Position numbers and translations under genes: made by a program
Source of the DNA: Planctomycetia bacterium
Lineage (GTDB): Bacteria; Planctomycetota; Phycisphaerae; Phycisphaerales; SM1A02
Direction of reading: 5' to 3'
NCBI GenBank assembly: GCA_005790605.1
Contig: SXUI01000068.1
Location: 59,672 to 123,671 of the forward strand
DNA: 64,000 nucleotides
Shown: positions 7,794 through 14,538 of the stretch, piece by piece
Layout: every line of letters starts with the position of its first letter
Numbering within the stretch: position 1 is the first letter of the stretch
Notes under the pieces: model-generated
The model's input: the letters and a program-made list of their open reading frames with translations, nothing else
What the model was told of the DNA's origin: nothing
Database searches by the model: none

Positions 7794-9536
7794 ATGAATC
7801 AGGAATTTTGGACGAGATCGGCGTGCGCCGGCGCAGTGATCGCGGCACTTTCACACGGGCTCTTTGGCTGCGGAGCAACAGGGCAGAAAAGGCAGACGAC
7901 GGAGGCATCCGAAGTTGTCGCGAGCGCGGTTTCGCACCGGTCGAGTAGCGCCTTTAGCGCTGAGAGCCCCAAGCTCGCCATGCTAGGCGTTCTGGATACG
8001 CCCGCGGTAGCAGTGGCGCCTGTCACACTTCAAGTTGGCTCGTTCAATGTGTTCGTCCACGAATCCTCTGACGTGCATTCACCAGTTTTTGGACAGCTGA
8101 AGCGTGGCGACGCAGTTCGCAAAGTAGCGGAGAAGAAGTACATCGTCCCGCCAATCTCTTCCAAGATGGATGACCTTGATGGCAAGTCCAATCCGAAAAC
8201 CATTGCGACTTGGTCGTACATCGAAGCAGCGAACGGCGTCAAGGGTTGGGTCCCGACGCGCGCGCTGGTGACGCCGGAGTTCTATGCGACGAGCAGCGAA
8301 GAGCGACTCAAGGAACTCAAGCGAAATCGCGCTGGCGCGAGCGGGAAGGGGATGGTTGAGAAGACGAAAGCGAAGCTGTTCATCGGGAAGGGATTTGGAA
8401 ACGAACAAGAGTTACAGGAGCCTAACCTTGACTCGGCTCGTGAGATTGTGCTCGCGACGCGAGACTTCCCGCTTCGGTTTGACGCGCTTAGCGCTGAGTA
8501 TTTTGCGATCCCGGGCGTGATAGCGGTTCCCGCGATTGGTACGCCCCTCGCGCAGCTTGACCCCGATGCAGACGCGCGAGCGGCGAAGGTACGCGAGGAA
8601 CTCGCGGCGGTCGAGAGCGGGAAGGGGTCAAGTTCTGCGGCAGGTCTCATGGCGACACTTGGTGTTCAAGACGACAACGCGAAGCTTGCCGATGCGGTCG
8701 CGCGAATCATTGGGATCTTGATGAAGCCTCGCGCGCCGACGCCGCTTGAGGAAACCGGGTTGGGAGAACTCGCGGCAGCAATCGTGATCGGCCAATCGAA
8801 GGTGCGGCCTGCTGATGATCCGGTGTCGGCATATGTCACGAACGTCGGGATGCGCGTCGCGGCGAACTGCAGCAACCCGTATCCGGCAACCGGTTTTCGA
8901 TTCGCCGTGATCGACTTTGCTCCCGCCAACGCGATTGCGACGCCTGGTGGCGTGATCCTGATCTCGACCGGTTTGTTGAAGTTCCTCCAGAGCGAGGACG
9001 AATTGGCGACGATCCTTGGCCATGAGATCGCGCACATCGAGGAGCGGCAGGCCATGCTGAGCGAGAAGGCGGATGACTTTGCCATCATCTCGGACCTAGC
9101 CTTCATGGGATCCGACGTTCTTGCTGATGTAGTTGATGAGGCACTCAAAGATTCCGACTTGCCGCCCGAACTCAAGCAAAGTGTTAAAGACACCGTCATC
9201 AAGCAGGTGGGGGACTCAGCGCGTGCGAAGCTCGAAGATCTGAGCACCGAGTTATGGCAGAACGCGGCAGAACCTGGGAATTCGGACGAGTGTGCAGCAG
9301 ATATTCGCGGCATCGCGCTTGCTGCCGCAGCTGGGTATGACATTGGTGCGATGGACGGGGTTCTCGTTCGGCTCAACGCGATTCTCGGGTCATATGGCGG
9401 TGCGAGTTACTCTGAGACTCGACCAACGGACGTGGCGACGGTTCGAGCGACGCTGCCAAGTGGAACAGCGCTGACCAAGCACGGAAAGGCGGAGAGGTGG
9501 AACAGACTCCAAGGGCTGTTGAGCAATGGTGCCTGA
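7794..9536 (+). CDS. M48-family metalloprotease lipoprotein with SH3-like domain
   Basis: The protein has 580 residues from ATG 7794, chosen over an in-frame ATG 57 bases upstream because AAAGGTAGAGAG precedes it and the product then starts with a lipoprotein signal ending L-F-G-C. A bacterial SH3-like segment follows at about 75-165 (G-V-K-G-W-V-P-T-R-A-L-V). The protease domain carries H-E-I-A-H at about 410-414, and a later E-C-A-A-D-I-R-G-I-A-L-A-A-A-A-G-Y-D supplies the third zinc ligand, as in BepA/Oma1-like M48 enzymes. It likely acts in the periplasm on misfolded or assembling outer-membrane proteins. The stop overlaps the start of the TPR gene by 11 bases. BepA itself fuses protease and TPR; here the TPR part is on a separate coupled gene. 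Confidence 0.88.
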   Translation: MNQEFWTRSACAGAVIAALSHGLFGCGATGQKRQTTEASEVVASAVSHRSSSAFSAESPKLAMLGVLDTPAVAVAPVTLQVGSFNVFVHESSDVHSPVFGQLKRGDAVRKVAEKKYIVPPISSKMDDLDGKSNPKTIATWSYIEAANGVKGWVPTRALVTPEFYATSSEERLKELKRNRAGASGKGMVEKTKAKLFIGKGFGNEQELQEPNLDSAREIVLATRDFPLRFDALSAEYFAIPGVIAVPAIGTPLAQLDPDADARAAKVREELAAVESGKGSSSAAGLMATLGVQDDNAKLADAVARIIGILMKPRAPTPLEETGLGELAAAIVIGQSKVRPADDPVSAYVTNVGMRVAANCSNPYPATGFRFAVIDFAPANAIATPGGVILISTGLLKFLQSEDELATILGHEIAHIEERQAMLSEKADDFAIISDLAFMGSDVLADVVDEALKDSDLPPELKQSVKDTVIKQVGDSARAKLEDLSTELWQNAAEPGNSDECAADIRGIALAAAAGYDIGAMDGVLVRLNAILGSYGGASYSETRPTDVATVRATLPSGTALTKHGKAERWNRLQGLLSNGA

Positions 9537-11316
9537 ATCGCCCGACAGCACTCCATTCGAACCGGAGCCGCCTAGTTCGGAAGGCGAGCCAAGCGGGATT
9601 CCGCTGGGCTCTCGAAAGGCTGCGCGTCGTCGCGCGCGGCAGGCGGCCGCGCTAGGCGATCTCGCTGACGCAGCGGACCCTAAGAGTAAGTCGTCGAAGA
9701 GTCTCGTGAAGAGCCTCGTGGGTTACATGATGCTCGGATCGTCGGTAGTGCTCGGCGGGTATGAGTTTCTCTCCTATGTGATTGAGCAATGGGAGCGTCG
9801 AGAGATGATTGCGAACTGGGTTGAGGTGGCCCGCGAGATGCAAGATGTGGAGAACGCGCCAGATGTCGCGCTTGAGCTACTGGAACGCGCGGACGAGGTT
9901 GACCCACAAAGTACGGCGGTGGTCAAACTACGGGCGTATGTTCGCGGGATGCAGACGGTGAAGCGGCTCCTTCAACTTGATCGGCCCTTCAATGCAGAGG
10001 ACGTCGCCGCCGCGAATCTGGCTGCGGCGGAAGCGTCACTGCTCGAGCAGTTAGACCCGAACGCGCCAGACTGGGCGCTGTTGCGAGGCCAGCTTGCCGC
10101 TGCGCAGCATGAGCCTGTACGGGCGCGTGGATACTTCGCGCGCGCGCTTGAACTCGATCCTAGGAACTCACTTGTGCGAGTTCGGCTTGCAGATATGCAT
10201 TTCGATCTTGGGCAGGGTTTGGCAGAAACCGATGCCGCAGCCGCGGCGATCGAGCACGAGACTGCCGCGCGATTACTTGATGAAGCGGGCGAGCTCGAGC
10301 CTACTTCGAAGTGGATTCCGCTCTATAAGGGGATTCATGCTCTGGCGCTCGGGAATCTGGAGCAAGCGGCAGTTGCGTTCGACAACGCGATTGCGATTGA
10401 TCCACGATTGGAACTCGCAATTCGAAATCGAGGTTTGGTGCTGTTCCAGCAAGAAGACTGGCTTGGCGCAGAATCTGCACTTCGTCGCGCTCTCGAGGTT
10501 GATCCCAATAGCGTTGGAGCGTTGGGGATGCTCGCGCAGGTATACGGGTGGCAGGACCAGTATGAGGCTGCGCTGCTTTACGCGAGAAAAGCGACGGTTG
10601 CTGCGCCAACCTCTCTAATGGCGTGGAGCGTCGCAGGTGATTTGAACCGTGACCTTGGGACGATCGCACTTCAGGCAGGGAAGACCGAAGAATCGACGGC
10701 AAGGTACGCAGAAGCTATCGACTGCTACGGAAATGCGATTGAGCTCAACCCTCGGAACGCAGATGTGTTGCTTGAGCGTTCCAAACTGTACCGAAGGAGT
10801 GGCGAGCTTGAGATGTCTGGGCGGGACGCTCGACAAGCCACGGAGCTTGCGCCCAAGGATCCGAACACTTGGTACGCGCTCGCCGAGTACCAATTGGCCA
10901 TCCGCGAGTTCGCGGCAGCTGGAAAATCCGCGGACACGGCAATCATGCTCGAGCCCAAGTTTGACTTTGCGTATCGCATCAAGTCGAGTGTGCTTGAAGA
11001 ATCTGGCGACTTCGACGGAGCGTCCGCCGCACTCGACGTGGCTGTCGAGATGGCGAGCGATGATCAACGTGCCGATCTGCTTCACTCACGTGCGGAATTC
11101 CTTGAACGACGTGGCGCGACGGAGCAGGCGCTCCGCGACGCGGTAGCCGCCCGCACTGACCAACCAGAGGAGTTCGATCACTGGTTGCATGAGGCGCAAC
11201 TTCTCGTTCTGCTCGGTCGCAATAGTGATGCATGTAGCGCGCTTGCTGAGGCCAATCAGCGCAAGCCAGGCGCGGTGGAAGTGTCCACCTTGCGCGCGAA
11301 GGCGGGGTGTTTGTGA
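9526..11316 (+). CDS. Membrane-anchored TPR-repeat protein
   Basis: The protein has 596 residues. A charged, Pro/Arg-rich N-terminus (1-60) is followed by one membrane helix at about 64-84, and the rest consists of tetratricopeptide repeats. Several 34-residue units are recognisable by their closing L-x-P-R-N or D-P-N motifs (A-L-E-L-D-P-R-N, A-I-A-I-D-P-R, A-L-E-V-D-P-N, A-I-E-L-N-P-R-N). TPR superhelices bind partner proteins. Because the start overlaps the M48 gene by 11 bases, the likely partner is that protease or its substrates. No enzymatic motif is visible. The intergenic stretch 11317-11519 after it holds no gene. Confidence 0.85.
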   Translation: MVPESPDSTPFEPEPPSSEGEPSGIPLGSRKAARRRARQAAALGDLADAADPKSKSSKSLVKSLVGYMMLGSSVVLGGYEFLSYVIEQWERREMIANWVEVAREMQDVENAPDVALELLERADEVDPQSTAVVKLRAYVRGMQTVKRLLQLDRPFNAEDVAAANLAAAEASLLEQLDPNAPDWALLRGQLAAAQHEPVRARGYFARALELDPRNSLVRVRLADMHFDLGQGLAETDAAAAAIEHETAARLLDEAGELEPTSKWIPLYKGIHALALGNLEQAAVAFDNAIAIDPRLELAIRNRGLVLFQQEDWLGAESALRRALEVDPNSVGALGMLAQVYGWQDQYEAALLYARKATVAAPTSLMAWSVAGDLNRDLGTIALQAGKTEESTARYAEAIDCYGNAIELNPRNADVLLERSKLYRRSGELEMSGRDARQATELAPKDPNTWYALAEYQLAIREFAAAGKSADTAIMLEPKFDFAYRIKSSVLEESGDFDGASAALDVAVEMASDDQRADLLHSRAEFLERRGATEQALRDAVAARTDQPEEFDHWLHEAQLLVLLGRNSDACSALAEANQRKPGAVEVSTLRAKAGCL

Positions 11317-11519
11317 TGGGAATGAGTCCTCCCACTGCCGTGGATGTAGCCCGATCTCGAAGGTTCCTTGCTGAATGGCTGCGTCAACCTCATAGCGCAC
11401 GCCCTAGTTTGCGAGCCCTTCTCAGTGATTCGTGCCGATTGACGAGAGCGGAACCAGCTCGCGCGCGGCGATTGACTCGAGTGGAAGTAGAGCCAGGTAT
11501 TCTCTGAACGAGGCGAACG

Positions 11520-12620
11520 ATGCGAGTTTCTAGAACGAGCCAAACCGCGTGTGCGTCAGTCCTCCTCGCCATCGGCGGATTCGCTGAGTTGGATGCGGGA
11601 GTTACGTCGGTCGACATCTCCCCTCTACCTAATGCGTGCTCGCCTGAGACGAAGCTTTGCCCAGTGAGTTCTGTTGCGGCCGCTGAACTCGCGGATCCAC
11701 CGGTCGAGGTAGCAGTCGGGATTTTTCTAAACAGCATTTCGCAAATCGATCTACCGGCGAACAAGTTTGCCTTCGACGCGTATGTTTGGTTTAGATGGGA
11801 CCCCTCCGCGTGGCCTCCCCCAAGTGCTCGGGCGCAAGCCGGCGCTCCATCTTCCCCCGCGGAGACATTTGAGATTGTTGACGCGGTTGACGTGTCGCAG
11901 AAGGTCCTTTTTGAACGACCAGGATATTGTTGCCTTCAACTCAAGGGCGAGCGGTTGAGTTTTTGGGACGTACGCGATTATCCATTCGATCGGCAGACGC
12001 TGCAGATTGTGGTGGAGGACGCTTCGTTTGATGGTCGAGCGGTTCAGTATGTTCCGGATAGCCCGAACTCTGGCGTGAGCCCTTCGCTGAGCGTGCCTGG
12101 CGCGATGCATGGAGCGTCGAGCGTGAGGGAGGCGGACTTCACGTACCCAACGAACTTTGGCGATCCAGACCTTTCCACTGGCTCACAGAGCGCATATTCG
12201 CGGCTCGTGTTCGAAGTGCCCGTCGCCCGAGACGGCATCGGCGTTTTCTTCAAGCTGTTCACGGCGCTCTTCGTGTCTGCGGGGATCGCGATGCTCGCGC
12301 TCTTCATCAACGCGACGCAAGTCGATCCTCGGTTTGGCTTGTGTGTCGGCGGCTTGTTTGGAATCGTCGCCTCGGGATATGCAGTGAATTCCGTGCTTCC
12401 GGATTCGGCTGGGTTGCGGTACGCAGACATGTTGCACGTCGCCGCTCTCGTCTGCGTACTCTTAGTTGTGATCGAAAGTGCCTTTTCGCTTTCGCTCCAC
12501 CTGAATCGTGGCGAAGCAGGCGCGTTACTCGCGAAGCGCCTCGATCGGCTGGCGTTTTTTCTGCTCCTGGGAGGTTTCGGACTTACCGTGTTTGTGCTGA
12601 CACTGCAGAGGTGCTGGTGA
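11520..12620 (+). CDS. Pentameric ligand-gated ion channel-like protein
   Basis: The protein has 366 residues. A signal sequence is followed by an extracytoplasmic beta-rich domain (about 58-238) and four hydrophobic segments (about 242-264, 272-294, 302-326, 343-362). The beta domain contains F-D-A-Y-V-W-F-R-W and F-W-D-V-R-D-Y-P-F-D-R-Q-T-L-Q-I. The latter corresponds to the F-P-F-D-x-Q core of the Cys-loop region of pentameric channels, without the flanking Cys pair, as in prokaryotic members such as GLIC and ELIC. Architecture and order match the family, but overall similarity is distant and the pore helix is unusual (D-P-R-F-G-L-C-V-G-G-L-F), so channel activity is an inference. It has its own transcription unit, ending at a strong hairpin. 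Confidence 0.6.
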   Translation: MRVSRTSQTACASVLLAIGGFAELDAGVTSVDISPLPNACSPETKLCPVSSVAAAELADPPVEVAVGIFLNSISQIDLPANKFAFDAYVWFRWDPSAWPPPSARAQAGAPSSPAETFEIVDAVDVSQKVLFERPGYCCLQLKGERLSFWDVRDYPFDRQTLQIVVEDASFDGRAVQYVPDSPNSGVSPSLSVPGAMHGASSVREADFTYPTNFGDPDLSTGSQSAYSRLVFEVPVARDGIGVFFKLFTALFVSAGIAMLALFINATQVDPRFGLCVGGLFGIVASGYAVNSVLPDSAGLRYADMLHVAALVCVLLVVIESAFSLSLHLNRGEAGALLAKRLDRLAFFLLLGGFGLTVFVLTLQRCW

Positions 12621-12680
12621 AGTGTTTCTTCCGCTAGATGCATTAGATATACGAAAACCGAATCCCTAATGGCTGAAGAG

Positions 12681-12719
12681 ACTAGTGGGTCGCGACGCGC
12701 CGGTTCGTGACCCACTAGT
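12681..12719. terminator. Long inverted repeat between convergent genes
   Basis: Arms 12681-12695 and 12705-12719 pair over 15 positions, with one G-T mismatch that becomes a G-U wobble in RNA, around a 9-base loop. The sequence after it on the plus strand (TTGTTTCAG) is only moderately T-rich. It sits between the channel-like gene ending at 12620 and the convergent gene ending at 12744, so a bidirectional terminator is the simplest reading. Confidence 0.6.
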
Positions 12720-12743
12720 TGTTTCAGTTACTGCTTCGACGTC

Positions 12744-12905
12744 TCACCAAATGTGTGAACAACTTTGGCAAGTCGTCGGCTTACGTCCTGCAAGCAAAGC
12801 GAGAAGTCCGATCGGAAAGAAGCAGATTGCAACAATAATCTGCCACGCTGCAAATCCACCTTGGTTTGTTGGCTTCGAACACTTGGGACAGGAAACAAGC
12901 GCCAT
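12744..12905 (-). CDS. Tiny zinc-ribbon membrane protein beside DUF2752
   Basis: The protein has 53 residues from ATG 12905 with a strong AGAGGAG ribosome binding site about seven bases upstream. The N-terminus reads S-C-P-K-C-S-K-P and the C-terminus T-T-C-Q-S-C-S-H-I-W, giving two C-x-x-C knuckles that could form one zinc ribbon across the membrane-facing ends of a single hydrophobic helix (W-Q-I-I-V-A-I-C-F-F-P-I-G-L-L-A-L-L-A-G). The Cys-helix-Cys layout resembles LITAF/BRI3-like small membrane proteins. The gene starts 16 bases after the DUF2752 stop, so the two are probably co-transcribed. The function is unknown. The strong ribosome binding site and clear motif symmetry support a real gene despite its size. 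Confidence 0.72.
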   Translation of the reverse strand: MALVSCPKCSKPTNQGGFAAWQIIVAICFFPIGLLALLAGRKPTTCQSCSHIW

Positions 12906-12921
12906 ATGAGATTCTCCTCTG

Positions 12922-13338
12922 TTAACTTTGCAAGACTCTCCAAACCCACACGGTAAGGAGTGATCCGATCACCACGCCATCTACCTTCGCGTAGATGTTG
13001 GCCTCACGTCTCCAATCGATGTGCGTACACTTTGCGACGAGCGTGACGATGAGGTAAATCGTTAGCAGCGCTACCACTCCATACACGAAGGGTCCAGCGG
13101 GGTGGATTGCGAAGGAGTCCGCGACTCTCCCACTGAGTAGCGCGATTGAGGAACGTGTAACACCACAGCCCGGACAGTCGATCCCCGTGACGGCTCTAAA
13201 CGCGCATGAACTTGGGGGGTCGAGTTGAAGGGTCAGACTCAGGAGGAGGAGTATCCCCGGCGCGACGAGCATCGCGCCGTGCAGGAGCAACATCCGCACT
13301 CTCCAGCCTTGTTGGCCATCCGCAACTCGCGCATTCAT
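12922..13338 (-). CDS. DUF2752 membrane protein
   Basis: The protein has 138 residues from ATG 13338, preceded by GGAG eight bases upstream; the frame is open to 13437 but that extension lacks a comparable signal. The DUF2752 core is present: C-A-F-R-A-V-T-G-I-D-C-P-G-C-G-V-T-R-S, then L-L-S-G-R-V-A-D-S-F-A-I-H-P-A-G-P. Hydrophobic segments lie before and after it. The biochemical role of the family is unknown; the C-P-G-C-G-x-T-R motif suggests metal or thiol chemistry. In planctomycetes and Bacteroidetes it often sits beside small CD225/TM2-like membrane proteins, and here a tiny zinc-ribbon membrane protein follows. Confidence 0.85.
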   Translation of the reverse strand: MNARVADGQQGWRVRMLLLHGAMLVAPGILLLLSLTLQLDPPSSCAFRAVTGIDCPGCGVTRSSIALLSGRVADSFAIHPAGPFVYGVVALLTIYLIVTLVAKCTHIDWRREANIYAKVDGVVIGSLLTVWVWRVLQS

Positions 13339-13571
13339 GATTTTTCTCCGAAAGCTCGTCCGCAATCGTTCCATTCGGAGCAATGCTCGTTCTTTGTCAG
13401 CGGCTCCTAGAGTGATTCTTCGGCATGAGTTACGCATGGAAGTTCGTCACCGATTGAGTCTATAGAGTGGTTTCACTCTCTCCCCTGACGCGACAAAACT
13501 GCCCCGAGCTGTCACTGAATCCGAGAAACGCTCAGGCTTACAGAGTAAATGTCATGGTGCAGGGCGCTTGG

Positions 13572-14135
13572 TCAACCCTGGCGGGGCGAGCGCGGTGCGG
13601 ATTCTGCAGATGACTCCACGGGCGATGGGGCTGGTGGCGCGGCAGGCTCCGTGGATGGCGGCTTCGCAGGGGCTGTTCCCGTTTCTGCTCCTGTTCCTGT
13701 CCCCGCGCTCGACCCCGTCTTCGGCCTTCCCACCACGCTCACTTTGAGACCCGTCGTACTGAGTGCGTCCCAGGCATCCTGCAGAATCGGGGCGCGGTCC
13801 ACTGTGCCTTCGCCGTTGGCGAGCGCGAGGTAGACCACAAGATCAGGCTCCGCAACTTTGAACTCAAGCAATCGCGCCGAGAGATCCTTCAGCTCGATCG
13901 GTTCGAGATCGAGAAAAAGTTTTCCATCCAGATCAACAGACACGGTTGCTGCTGCCGCGGGCGTTGCGGGCTTGCTGCCGTGGAACCTGTTGAGTTCCAT
14001 CGGCACTAAATCCACGCGAACCATGAACGCGATGCAGTACATGAAAAAAGTCAGCAGGAACAACAGCACATCGAGAATCGGCGTGATCTCGAACCGGATG
14101 TCCGGATAGTTGCGACGAAGGCGAATCCTGCTCAT
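13572..14135 (-). CDS. ExbD/TolR-family biopolymer transport protein
   Basis: The protein has 187 residues. A short cytoplasmic Arg-rich N-terminus precedes F-E-I-T-P-I-L-D-V-L-L-F-L-L-T-F-F-M, the single ExbD/TolR membrane helix with its conserved Asp (here D22) that carries protons. A periplasmic domain follows, with Y-L-A-L-A-N-G-E-G-T-V. The last 50 residues are a Pro/Ala/Ser/Thr-rich tail. Such proteins work with an ExbB/TolQ stator and a TonB/TolA or other partner. No ExbB/TolQ gene is nearby: the upstream neighbour is a STAS protein, 26 bases away, and gyrA precedes that. It must use a stator coded elsewhere, or belong to a different motor. Confidence 0.85.
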   Translation of the reverse strand: MSRIRLRRNYPDIRFEITPILDVLLFLLTFFMYCIAFMVRVDLVPMELNRFHGSKPATPAAAATVSVDLDGKLFLDLEPIELKDLSARLLEFKVAEPDLVVYLALANGEGTVDRAPILQDAWDALSTTGLKVSVVGRPKTGSSAGTGTGAETGTAPAKPPSTEPAAPPAPSPVESSAESAPRSPRQG

Positions 14136-14161
14136 GTCCTGCTCATGCGTGTCTCGAGATT

Positions 14162-14503
14162 TCAGTCTCGGTTCGTGAGCGAGAGTTTAGCGAGCGCCGT
14201 TGCAGCGTCCGGGGCGAAATCGAAGAGTCGATCGAGACCAGTCGTGAGAAACACGCTCCACAACGTTTCGGGAACGCACACGATCACAATCTTGAAGTGC
14301 GAGGCAAGCGCGAGTTTCCGGAGTTGGAGCAGTTGCGTGAGATTGGAGCTCACGACATGTGCCACGCGTCCCATGTCGAGCACGATGTCCGGTGGCGTTG
14401 CGGCATGTGCGCGATCGAGAAGTTCCGAGAGATCCTCAGCGAACGCTGGCCCGCTCGCGAGATCCACATACAGAATGGAGTTTGCCCAAGTTTGGATACC
14501 CAC
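14162..14503 (-). CDS. STAS-domain protein (anti-sigma factor antagonist-like)
   Basis: The protein has 113 residues from a GTG start. The STAS fold pattern is visible: I-L-Y-V-D-L near the N-terminus, P-P-D-I-V-L-D-M-G-R-V, then V-V-S-S-N-L-T-Q-L-L-Q-L-R-K-L. In SpoIIAA-type proteins a Ser in the D-S-S-G-like turn is phosphorylated by an anti-sigma kinase. Here the equivalent turn reads V-S-S-N, so a phosphorylatable Ser is retained. It lies between gyrA (35 bases upstream) and the ExbD gene (26 bases downstream) on the minus strand. The only other partner-switching component in the window is the SpoIIE-type phosphatase near 60-62 kb, so a connection is possible but unproven. Confidence 0.75.
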   Translation of the reverse strand: MGIQTWANSILYVDLASGPAFAEDLSELLDRAHAATPPDIVLDMGRVAHVVSSNLTQLLQLRKLALASHFKIVIVCVPETLWSVFLTTGLDRLFDFAPDAATALAKLSLTNRD

Positions 14504-14538
14504 AGTGCGAGGCCTCTCGAAATCGGTGTCCGCGCTGA

